A stretch of DNA of 64,000 bases from Pratylenchus scribneri (lineage: Eukaryota > Nematoda > Chromadorea > Rhabditida > Pratylenchidae). The position numbers and the translations under genes were made by a program. Under the pieces are notes generated by a model. It did not search any database. It worked only from the letters and a program-made list of their open reading frames with translations, and was not told the origin of the DNA. This document shows, piece by piece, positions 10,601 to 21,170 of this stretch (positions are counted from its first letter, which is position 1; every line of letters starts with the position of its first letter). The stretch is from NCBI GenBank assembly GCA_030063045.1, contig JAQSEB010000012.1:992001-1056000 (forward strand), read 5' to 3'.

Positions 10601-12309
10601 CGAATTTTATTTAGAGTGAGATTATAAGAATACTTGATTCCGGCCGATAGGTGGCTTTTTTTGTAAATCATTTGACATTGCTCGTAATGCGTTCAATAAA
10701 TGAGGGACATCTTCAAAGGGAATATGTTCAAAATCAGCGTATTGGTAAGGATCGCTTTTATCATCTTTATATATTTTCTTTTGTTTATCAAATCTCTGAA
10801 TTAGAATATTTTCGTTTTGTTTGAACAATTTATAAACCTGGTTAATTTGAATGTATTCTCTGCCACGTATGCTTCGCACATACTCAATTCGTATCTTTCT
10901 CTCCTGCGGTTCATCATCAACTTTATAGTTCAATGAGTCGCGGTAAAATAATGACTCTTGTTTTTGTAAATTATTGGCATCTCCAGTGATAGTTTTAATA
11001 TTAACTAAATGAAATTTTTTCTAGATGCAATTATTAAATTTAGCAACCATCTTTTTCCCACATCCATTTTGGGAGTTTGGATAACAGTCCAATTGATTGA
11101 CTTCCATCAAATTCCACCAACAATTTGGCCATTCCATCGCGCAGTAAAGGAAGCACTCGAATTGGGAAGGACTTTGACGGCACCCTCCTATGTGATCTTT
11201 TAACTATTGTTTCCAATGTAAATTCCAATAGGTCACATATTTTGTCTTGAAAGATTTCCAATCTATAATCATAATAATGTCCACCCTTTATGAATATTTC
11301 GCAAAATGGATGCTAAAATTTAAAAATTATTTATTTAAAAAATTTGAATATAAACTTTATGGGCGGCAAATTTGTTCATTAATAATGAATCGATTCTTCT
11401 GATCAACAAATATGCATCTTTAATTGGAATGTTCGGGTAATCAGAATTCGCAAATGGATTCTTATAATTAAGAATTTATAATGTAATAAATGAAAATGAG
11501 CATACTTTTTGGGACAAATGAATCCATTTATTGCCATTATTCTTGTCATGCCGAATTCTAATCGTCAAAAGATTTTTTTGCCTTCCCAATAAATATTGTA
11601 TTGTTTCAATTCCCAATGTCTCAAATTTATCAGAGTGTTCTCTTCTTGTGCTTTAAGAATAATGGAATATTGGAAATGAGGAAAAATTTCATAAACCTTA
11701 AAATCTTTGTCGAAAAATCCGCTTTTCCTCGCCATTTATTCAGTACTGCAAAATCATTCGGTATTTGTCGAAATGTACAGAATTGAGATGATGAGGAAAG
11801 GGTCACCTGAAAAAAGCAAATAATTTTTATTAATAAGACATATTTATTATTTATCATAGCAATTCAGGAAATTATATTTTATTAAATATATGAATGATGG
11901 AGATTTTATATTAAATAACTTAATGCTGACAATAAGGTTAGAGCGAGGTTGGATTTTATACTCGCCTAAAGATGGTTTAATTCAATATTGCTTTGAAATT
12001 TTTATGGCTGAATTATGCTAATTTTTAAGCGAATAAAGATAAATCTATACAGCTTAAAATCTGTACTGATTTTATACAAAATAAGTTTGAAACAATTTTA
12101 AAGTCATTTGATATTTACATTCTTTTTATCGACTTTTTGTTTTTAAATTAATAAACCTGAGTTTTTCCATTATTTTCTTCCAATGGCAATTTACAAAATG
12201 CAAGGCTTAAGTTGTTTTTAAGAATTGATGAATGTTGGAATCGAATAAAATAGCCAAATTTATAATTGCACAAATTGCGAGCCAATGTCAACAATCTTGT
12301 CCTGTCCAT
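4693..12309 (-). CDS. Large protein of five tandem three-exon cassettes, possibly PUR/Whirly-like fold
   Basis: Eighteen exons join in phase to about 1039 aa: 12309-12157, 11806-11697, 11650-11506, 11460-11356, 11312-11048, 10980-10838, 10795-10634, 10586-10383, 9756-9674, 9416-9281, 9236-9129, 9068-8795, 8713-8532, 8098-7925, 6855-6644, 6472-6196, 6059-5910 and 4929-4693. After an N-terminal part come five cassettes. Each has an A1 exon (for example IRIRHDKNNGNKWIHL, IRIEYVRSIRGREYIQI), an A2 exon (IPxxDAxxLxxAMxAMSN) and a B exon (YDYKLE, NQQLxF, then IPIxVFNWLKExMAEIL). The beta-beta-turn-beta then helix rhythm, doubled per cassette, recalls PUR repeats; that is inference. The start at 12309 follows a TTTTTTAG acceptor at about 12358 (candidate trans-splice site). 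The N-terminus MDRTRLLTLARNLCNYKFGY is basic and could target mitochondria. The 42-nt intron between 10837 and 10796 is in frame and could be retained. Confidence 0.7.
5334..5664. mobile_element. MITE with 8-bp duplication GGTTAACC
   Basis: The ends are CAGAGATGAGTTCCGGGC and the inverse GCCCGAAACTCATCTCTG. GGTTAACC duplications lie at 5326-5333 and 5665-5672. The interior near the ends is GC-rich (CGGGCCGGGCCG). It sits in the last intron of the five-cassette gene. An 8-bp duplication fits the hAT superfamily. Confidence 0.85.
7057..7680. repeat. Minisatellite, TTTTGGCGAACATAAAAGGG-type unit
   Basis: About 22 head-to-tail units of 26-30 bp share TTGGCGAACATAAAAGGG. The spacer varies (AAAACACA, AAAAAAATACA, GAAACCCA). 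It lies inside the intron between exons 7925 and 6855 of the five-cassette gene. All three minus frames are open only because the unit lacks stops. Confidence 0.95.
9902..10258. repeat. Minisatellite, 25-bp unit ATGTTTGGATGAACAAAAAACACAA
   Basis: About 14 nearly perfect copies of a 25-bp unit sit in the intron between exons 10383 and 9756 of the five-cassette gene. One unit has an extra A (near 9987). The edge units differ by single bases. Confidence 0.95.
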
Positions 12310-12695
12310 ATTTCTCTGGAATTCTTGAAAATGATTTTCAAAATATAATATACTAAAAAATGATCGGAACAATCTAATATTATTCTCAAAAGATGCTAGC
12401 GCGCTAGCTCAGCGCGTTTCATAGAAATTAGCGTTTAAGACATTTTATCCAAACAGGTTTTCGGCTATTTACGAGGTGTAAACATTAAACAATCAGTGCA
12501 ATGGTGTTTTCGGATTTATCATGTTAGAACATCTTTAAAACCAGTTTTAAAAACATAAATGTTTAAATGTTAAGCTAGCATAAAGATGGTTTGATCGAAA
12601 TGTTTTAAACAACTTTTTCGGCGAAAGATGTTTAGAGTTTTTTTAATAATTGCAGTGCAAAACTAATATATTTGTTCTTTTAAAATTGGATGTCA

Positions 12696-14145
12696 ATTTT
12701 TTCTTCCTGCAATTTCAATTTTTTCTTCCTGCAATTTTTTGGGACATTTTTTCTTCCTGCAATTTCAATTCTTTCTTCCTGCAAAGATTTCCCTTCTTCT
12801 CTGCTCCCTTTCTCATGCCTATCTCTCATCCCCTTAGCTCTCTTGCTTACATAAACGGTTCCAGCAGCAGTGGGGCCAATCACAATTACTTACGACAAAC
12901 GACAGAGACAAACGCCAAACGATGTATTTGTCGTTCAAATCCAATCACAATTAATTTTTCTGTCGTTTATCGTTTGTCGTCGAAAATTTGGCGTTTGTCG
13001 TTGGATTTGTCGTTTATCTATGAAAATATGATGCTCTCAAACGACAAACGCCAAATTGAAAAGAAAATGAACGACAAACGCCAAATATTTGGTGGGCGCT
13101 CCAAACCGCCCCTTAAATTTGTCGTTGACTTTTTTAAAATTATTTTTAAAATATTAAAAAAATAGTTACAAATATGAAATAAATTGTATCTTATAGAAAA
13201 AACTCTGCTGTATTTTTCTATATAATACCTCGGTCACATAAAAAACGCAAAATTTTTGCAGCAAAAAAGATAACGGAAAAAGAGGAGAGCATTTGCTGCA
13301 TGCAGTTTTTCTGCAAATTGGGTGGTCACATAAAAATGCAGTTTCTGCATTGCAGAAAACGCAATGCGTCTTCTGCAAATTTGGGTGGTCACATAAAAAT
13401 GCGTTTTCTGCAAAAAAGTAGACGCATTTGCAGAAAATTGGAAATGATCGGCCGATCATTTTTTTGCAGAAAATTTTTTTCTGCAAGTTCTGAACGCATA
13501 TGAAAATGTAGGAATTTCGATCCCGAAAAATTTCGTCGGGGGTTTTCGACTATGCTTAATCCAATGGTGCTTTTAAAAAAATTTTTTAGCTTAATTTTGA
13601 ACCAATTTCTAGCCCCTAGCTAAGCTTAATCCGGTTAATCCCCCTATATCCACCTTAATCCCCCTATATCTGACTATATCTCGCGTGCTCCGAATCCCTA
13701 AACCCCTAGCCCCTAGATCCCTGCCGCCCCTAACCATAACCCTAATCCCTAGCACCTAACTAAGCTTAATCCGACTTAATCCCCTCATATCCACCTTAAT
13801 CCCCCTATATCCGGCTTAATCTCGCGCACTCTCCGGGCCTCTGTTACACTTCTCCGACGTTCCCGTGGCCTTCCGGGCCATTCCGCATCCATTTCGAGGC
13901 TTAATCCCTCTTAATCCTCCTTAATCCCCATATATCCGGATATCCCGCGCACCTTCTTTTTGACTTCCGCGCACCCCTGGAACCGTTTATGTAAGCAAGA
14001 GAGCAAAGGGGATGAGAGATAGGCATGAGAAAGGGAGCAGAGAAGAAGGGAAATCTTTGCAGGAAGAAAGAATTGAAATTGCAGGAAGAAAAAATGTCCC
14101 AAAAAATTGCAGGAAGAAAAAATTGAAATTGCAGGAAGAAAAAAA
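12696..14145. mobile_element. Large foldback element with about 170-bp inverted arms
   Basis: The arm at 12696-12864 (poly-TTCTTCCTGCAATTTC, then CTTGCTTACATAAACGG and TTCCAG) is repeated in reverse at 13977-14145. The interior holds GACAAACGCCAAA palindromes (about 12890-13110), a TGGTCACATAAAAATGC tandem (about 13310-13410) and CTTAATCCCCCTATATCC repeats (about 13620-13940). The last motif also fills the element at 45232-46421. No transposase frame is seen. Confidence 0.65.
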
Positions 14146-15032
14146 TATTTGCCCGTTTTTCGATTTCGAAAAATTTTTTGATCCTCCGAAATTTCGATTT
14201 TTTATTTTGGGCCATCGAACCCATCCCTGCTGCTGAAAGACAAGTAGAAAAGTGAAAAATTATAAAATAAAATTATCAAAAAATTTTTGACTCCTCTCAG
14301 CAGAATGCCTAATTTTTCACTGCTAAAATGCACATAAATTTATTTTTGCATGATTAGTGATCACAATCAACGTCATCAATTTGAAATCGCACACAAATTA
14401 TTTCGTCTGAAAATTTAATTTGATGCTTTTTTTGGTATTTAGATGGATGCGGCATAGTCATTTTTTTTACTAATAATTAGACGTTTTAGAGAGCTGTATG
14501 CTGCTGTCTGCTGCTAGATGCTAGGAGATTTAAATTTTATCCCGAAAAACGAAATTTCGAAGGGTCAAAAAATTTTTCGAAATGGAAAAACGAAATTTTG
14601 GAGGGTCAAAAAATTTTTCGAAATCGAAGAACGAAATTTCGATGCCAAAAATGACCGAAAATAGACATCGAAACGAAAAAATCGAAACATCGAAATCGAA
14701 CCCATCCCTATTCAGCAGGGATAAAAGTGAAGGGTCTCCTGTGAATCATCAGCATTAGGGTTAAAGTTAGGGTTAGGTAGGGTCAATCAACCATGGGATA
14801 TCAATTTCAGACAGCACAATTAAATGCATAAATAAAAATATTAAATTGAAAAATAACTTTTTTATCGGAATAATTTCGAATAAAATTGGCAATTCCTTCA
14901 AATATGATAAATTATTCTCTTTTTTGAATTTATGTTCAAAATCTATGATTCCATTGCTATCTTTCTTCAAACATCCAATGACATTAATATATTCATTCAC
15001 GGGAATATTCTTAATTGATTGGTTTAATTGAT
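14146..15032. repeat. Diverged CGAAATTTCG repeats, no gene seen
   Basis: Blocks of CGAAATTTCGATTT, GACCCTCCGAAA-like text and the tip CGAACCCATCCCT occur at 14150-14235 and 14540-14710. The same family recurs at 57430-57605, 57910-58030, 58200-58375 and 58830-59560. The rest, to the 3' end of the chemoreceptor gene, looks non-coding. Confidence 0.55.
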
Positions 15033-18000
15033 TCATTGTATTGTTTTTGTCTGCACTTGTGTTGTTGGACAGTCAGCCAAATTTATAGGTATTGTCCCTG
15101 CTGTTGTGTTCACTGATATAACCTTTTTCCTCAATGCTTTCCAACATTGCTCCGCCCATTTTGGTATGAATGGAGCAATTAGGTGGCGCCGAAATTCCGC
15201 ACTGGCCCAGAATAGGAGCCAACTTGGCAATACAACGGAGCCCAAATCCATTGCCCACGGGTATTGGGTGTAGATGGCACTAAGCAGTGCCATATTCTTT
15301 GTGTCCTTTATTACATATAATAGAATCTGAATAATGGGGAAAATAGTTTTTATTGTTGAAATCCGAATTATTTATAGGTAAATTGCATGACATTTTGATT
15401 TGTTTTTTTAAAATTTGGTATTTCCGGTGGAAATCTCGGTTTCTAGAGTTTCTACAAATTTGCCTATAGACTCATTCGACTCGGCATGATCGATTTAGTA
15501 TATGAAATTTAAATTTTAAACCGATTTGAAAATATTTTAGAAAACTGAACCATTGTTTAAACCCAAACTGGTTTTGGTAAACTAACTTTTGCCTAAGCAT
15601 TAATATCAGTTTGAAATTGAAATTTCCTAGACTAAATTGACCACGCTGATTCGAATTAGCCTATTTTCAATTCTGTTATAGAGTCCAAAAGCCGAGATTT
15701 CCAAAATTGCCCAGCTAAAAAGGCCCTGGGCAATTCCGTGATTGCCCAATTTCCCAAATTTACATTTTCTTTATTAGATTTACCTGAATGCCGGCCATCA
15801 ACGCATGTCCTAGGAATGTCAAAAGGGCATAGGCCAACAAGCGATTTTCCACCTTTTGCCGATTCATTTCTGCCAAATTTCTTGTGCCCACTTGCACTCG
15901 ATGCCTTTTATAGGCCATAATTGTGCTTGCATTCAAGCAAATTGAAATTGCCAAAAAGCCACAAGAAAATATTACACCGAATGGAATTTGTTCGGACTAA
16001 AAAATGAGTGAATTAATATAAAATAGAACATTTTAAATCCCAATTTGCGCCTTTTTCGGCATAAAAATTTTTTAGTTTTTAAATCGAAACTGAACGAGTT
16101 AAACCGTTTAAACCATATTTCCAATTTTTGGTTTCAAACCACTTTAATTTTGGGCCAAAACCCCGATGATATTTTATATTCCATTCGATGCGTCTCGATG
16201 AGATTTACAAATTATTTTAAGCCATATATGGTCTAAAATTGGTTTCTGATTTATTAGAAGTCAAAAACTATTTTTTTGTGAAAATGTAAGGAGTATTTTT
16301 CCAAATAAAAATTCTATTAAGATTTTTTTTTAAACTACTTACATGGTCATCCGTATTAATGAAGAAGTTCTCGGTTGTGTTTTCCCCACTGAAAATGTCC
16401 ATTTGAACGAATGCCGTACAATTGAAATCACGGACAGAAATAGCAATTGGAATTAAAATGGTAATGAGCAGGGAGATGGGCAAAAGTTTTCGCCAAATCT
16501 TTTGGAAATAAATAAAATATATAAAATTTTTATAAATTAAAAAAACCAGTGGGGCAGAGCCCCACTGGTTTAAAGCATACTTCCGTATCGAAAAAAGCGC
16601 GGGGCGCTTTATAGATACCCCAGTAGGTTTTTTATTTAAGTTTTGGACAGCTCGCTTCGCTCGCCTTGTATTTTTCACTTTTTTAAACCGGTTTAAGCTT
16701 ATATCTCGAAACCGGTTTGGTATCAGAGCTCGCGCAGTATACGATTGGATTCGTCTCATCAAGCTCTACAACTTTGCTTTTTACCGCGCAATTCTATCTC
16801 AACTCACAAAAAAGTTATAAGGAAATTTCAAAAATTTTCAAAAAAACAGCCCCCCTATGGTCAATTGTTTGAGCCTACCCGTCCACCGTAGACCCCCCAA
16901 CCTATATATCAAATGAAAGCCCTGACTCTGGAGACGGGACATTATTTTTTTCTAAGCGATTGAGGTCCAAGGAAAAAAGTTTTACCTGGGCAAACCGGTT
17001 TTTAAACCGGTTTCGGCCCAAACCCAAACCCCTATCAAAAAACGGATAGTTTTCTGGGATGCGCGATGAAAAGTTGCCCCTAGGATGTGCAACTCTCAAA
17101 AGCTTAAAATCCCTAGAAAAGCCGCTGAATTTTGAAATGTGAAAAAATTAAAAGCATCTTTCTAGTATATAAGTTGCATATTTGAATATTTTATGATTAT
17201 CCTAGGTTTGATGGCCCTATTGGGCAAATCAACTTCCCATTCCAATCATTTTAACAATACATTCATCCTTCTTACCGTAAATGCTCTTTTAAACCCCAGG
17301 GGAATTATTTTTCAACCCCTCCTGCTGCTGAGAGTCGGAGATTAATAGAGTGTGGAGAATTATTAGAGATGGGGTTTAAAAGAGAACATTTACGGTATCT
17401 TTTTTCCCTTCCATCTCTTCTCCCGACTGGACTTTTTCCCTCTATTCTGTCCGACAATTTCCCATATTCCCATTTATGGTGAATCACTTCCCACTTTGGC
17501 TTATTTATTCTTTTCCTATTTCCCAATTATTGTCGGTTGCCGCTATCATTGCCTAAGGCAAGATTCATCATCGCCTTCCACCAATAGATTTATCCGTCTT
17601 TAGCCCTATTTTATACGGATGATTGAATAAATAAACATCGCGATCTCGACTCGACTAAACGGTATGGCATTCCATCTACAAATGAGAAGAAGCTAGTGCT
17701 CATTGGCTCATGCCGTTCATAACGGTGCCATCCCTTTCCTAATTTATTCCACGTTTCCTCCATTTCATTCAGCAGGGCACACCAATTCACTTTTCATCAC
17801 AAACTTCTAAATCGTTGCCTTAGGATTTTTTTACTATAATTGGAAAGAAATGCTATAAAAAATAAATTCTCAAAAAATTTGACCAACCATTTTATGTCTG
17901 ACTGGCATTTTAATGGCCGTCCATCGGTTTAGGAGGATGAAAAATGTGGCCAAATAGTCACCAAACATTGGGAAATTCCCGAAGAAGAATATCAGACAAA

Positions 18001-18322
18001 GAGCCCAATTTGGGAAAAGCACAAAAAGGGGCAAAAGCAAATGACCAATTAAAATTGGCAATCGATAGCCAAAATACGAGTCCACCGTGTATATTAAATT
18101 CTATTTTAATTTTTTAGGATAAAATTCATATTTTTGATTATTTACCAAAATTGAGCGAACCAAAATGAGTATATAGAAAGAATTGTGGAATTTTTTGTGC
18201 CGTAAAATGGTAAAAATTTCGACGCAATAGAGGAGCATTGAGGGAAAACTGATGGCAATTGAGAAGAGGATGAATTCATTTCGAAGGGAGGCAATTTGCA
18301 TTAAAATGGATTCAAACAACAT
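15033..18322 (-). CDS. Seven-transmembrane chemoreceptor, Srg/Srv-like, intact
   Basis: Five exons, all phase 0, give 350 aa: 18322-18146, 18100-17888, 16498-16343, 15996-15784 and 15326-15033. The ATG at 18322 opens MLFESILMQIASLRNEF, followed by hydrophobic segment 1 and ILRHKKFHNSFYILI. Exon 2 carries FILLNRWTAIKMPVRHK, like the segment-3 end of Srg-superfamily receptors. Exon 3 starts IWRKLLPISLLITILIPI, exon 4 ends in LLAYALLTFLGHALMAG, and exon 5 has VVLPSWLLFWASAEFRRH near the seventh segment. The proteins are membrane receptors of sensory neurons that couple to G proteins. Length and seven hydrophobic blocks fit the family; the choice between Srg, Srv and Sru needs a profile search. 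Intron 2 (1.39 kb) carries inserted repeats. It shares intron positions with the broken receptor at 42044-54004. Confidence 0.85.
15420..15712. repeat. Inverted-repeat element in chemoreceptor intron 4
   Basis: Its ends resemble each other in reverse (GGAAATCTCGG and CCGAGATTTCC). A related copy is at about 37432-37700 in intron 2 of the F-box-like gene, sharing AATGGTTCA and ATGAAATTTCAAT blocks. Confidence 0.45.
16541..16572. other. Perfect 13-bp hairpin in chemoreceptor intron 2
   Basis: AAACCAGTGGGGC and GCCCCACTGGTTT are separated by AGA. A second GC hairpin (AAAGCGC and GCGCTTT) follows within 60 bp. This looks like part of an inserted repeat rather than an RNA gene. Confidence 0.6.
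17273..17397. mobile_element. 125-bp MITE
   Basis: TACCGTAAATGCTCTTTTAA at the left and TTAAAAGAGAACATTTACGGTA (positions 17376-17397) at the right form the inverted ends. It lies in intron 2 of the chemoreceptor gene. It has the same end motif as 327-990. Confidence 0.7.
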
Positions 18323-21170
18323 TTTTATAGTTATTTTTATTATTCCTAAAGTATAATAAATGTTAAATTGAAATGAAATTTATTATATTTTATAGTAATT
18401 ATTTTATAAAAATTAGTGAAATTTGTTATGAAATTTTTTAGAACAGTTTTGTGACCTGTTGGCCGTTTAGATTATTTAATTAAGCTCTTACTTAGGTTTA
18501 AGCTTTAAGCTACTACTACTAGGGTTTTATCGCTTATTAGGCTGGGAATTGGGTATAATTTACTATAAAAATGCTTTTTAATTCCCAATCGGGAATTATT
18601 TTCAACCTTTAAAAAATGGGAAAATTAAGGGGCCTAACTCCTTAATTTATGGATATTTTTTTAACAAATTACTATAGTGGATTTTATAGAGTTTTAGGGA
18701 ACTAAGAAAATGTAATAAAAAATTTTTAAAATTCACTCTGAAAGAAGCTATGGGTTTTTAAAATCGAGGGTGGGGAATTAAAGAGAGTGGGGAATTAAAA
18801 GAAGATTTATTACGGTAATGAACATATTTGGTCGAATTTTAATGCCTCAAAAATATACCAATTTTTCGAAATAAGAGAAAATTAATTTTTTTGAACATTT
18901 ATTAATAAACTACAAATTATGAAAACAACCTAGATTTTTATAGAGTGATATAGACAGTAATTTTAATTTTAATGAAATACTCAAAAATATTAAATTTATA
19001 AAATTAATTAAAAAATCAACAAAAAATTTTGACATTTCCACTGATTTCCGTTTGCCAAAATGTATTCAGAAAATGGTGAAAAAATTTGGCATTCATTCTA
19101 AAAATTTTAATAATTTTTTTCTCATGCGTAAGTCCAGTCACGCAATTGCAAATATCACACATCAAATTAATTTGCTCTAACGAACTTTTATACCCTCAAG
19201 GTCCTTTAAAAAATTTGGAGAATTGGAAATAGATTTCGTGGGGAAATAAAATTTAAAGTAAAATTTGTTGAAAATAAAAACTAGTAAACTGGAAACATTT
19301 TTTGGCAATAGAAAAAAATGAAATTTGGGAATAAAATAATTAATTTTAAACACGATTTTTAAGGCCATATAAATCGGTGGTCATTCATAATAACTTTTTT
19401 AAGGACATATAAATCAATTTAATTCTACCTATGGGTAATTTTTTTAACTATGCTTTAAGGCCTTTTTAAATTTGTGGGGATTGGAAAGAGCTGCTGACTG
19501 ACTGAGGGTAGCGAAATATAAGAAAATTTTTCGAAATAAAAAACTGGTAAATACTTTTTGGCCAATAGAATACAATGAAATTGGTAATAAAATAATTAAC
19601 TCAATTTTTATGGCAAGTTTTTTACATCAAAATTCCTAATTTTTAAGGTGATAAAATTTTGCTTTTTTAGTAAAATTAAATTTTTTTTTTCCTAATTGGA
19701 AACAAAAACCACACTGATGCTAATTCTCTTCTATTTTTAGATTCATAATTGATCATATTTTAAGGAGATGAGCGGATACAAAACAATGCCATTAGCCATT
19801 GTTAAATTGTCATTGGCAAGAAGAGAGAGGTAAAATACAAATGAAGATCACCTGCGTGACCATATTTCCTTATTTGACGCTAATAAAATAGCGTGTGGCA
19901 GTGTGCACATTTTCTTTTATACAATTTTAATTTTTTGCTTCATTTGACATTCAAAAATAGATAAAAAATGAATAAATTAATTTTTTTTTTTTGCAAGGAA
20001 GTTCAATTTATTTCCAACAATTCATAGAATTTGTTTGTCGTTTTACGTACTTATCGTGCTGAAATTATTGAGGTCATAATAACACCCTTCACGAATTGCA
20101 GAGCTAATTTGTACTTAAGGCAGGAAGCCTTAAAATGTGGGCCTATTTTATTGTGGCTTCAAAAAATGAATTTTTAGCACGAAAAATTTTAAATAATTCT
20201 TTTTTCCAAAATTTAATTTAATTAATTCCAAAATTTAATAATTCAAAAATTGGGAAAAAATAAATTTAAAAAAAATGAATACATTTTCCCTTCAAGGAAT
20301 TAACTAACAAAAATTAATTTTTTCCCGTAAACTGTCTTGCCGAAAAATCTAATTTTTTATTGGTCATAAAATATTTAGGGCTAGTACGTATTTAAGGCAG
20401 GAGGTTCCTTAAAATGTGGGCCTAATCATACCATTTCGTGGTTCAAAAAAAATTGACATGGTAAATGATAATTACCGGTGATTTAAATTTTTTAAGTTAT
20501 TTAAATTCCCTTAAAAATTGAAAATAATGGAAGAATTCGCAGAAAATCTTCTTTATGATTATAATAACCTTATAGCCATAAATTATAAGTATTTGGATAA
20601 AGGGCTGAATTTAAATTAAATATTAATAAAATTTTTATGCGTGTATTTCTGGGAAAATAAGGGGCATTGCATTTTGCATTAAATCATAATTAAATATCAT
20701 TAAAGATATGGAAAATAAATCATATTTTAAATATATATCTGTATTTATTGGAAATGAGCAATGGAGGGAGGATGGAAAATTGGGAGGAAATTGGGGGGAC
20801 CGAAATTTTGTACTAAAAATTTCTTTTAAATCATTAAAATAACAACCATATTTATTCTATAAGCCCATGGGCCTATAAATTTCGTAGACCCTCGCGGATC
20901 GGGATTTTTTGATACAAAAATGCTTATTTCGACCTTATTTCATCTAAAAATTGGTTCTATTTGACATGAATTTTTGATGGGGTGGGCTTATATTAGAGAC
21001 TGGGCTTCTAATAGAATAAATACGGTAACTAAAAATTCCGGTCCCTTCAAAAACAATATAATAATTATCATTTGTGTGGCATTTTAAATATATTATTTAA
21101 TAAATTGGCACTTTTATTAAATTGTGTTCTTTTATTTTTCTGCCAAAATTCGGAAAATCATCTCATTTTT
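18323..21170. other. Intergenic, AT-rich, no gene seen
   Basis: This lies between the start of the chemoreceptor and the 3' end of the acyltransferase. Repeat traces include a GGGGAATTAAA..TTATTACGGTAA end at 18750-18816, two copies of TTAAGGCAGGA..CCTTAAAATGTGGGCCTA (20113-20147 and 20391-20425), and a GGGCTTCTAATAGAATAAATACGGTA end at about 21003-21028. No splice-consistent coding frame was found. Confidence 0.5.
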
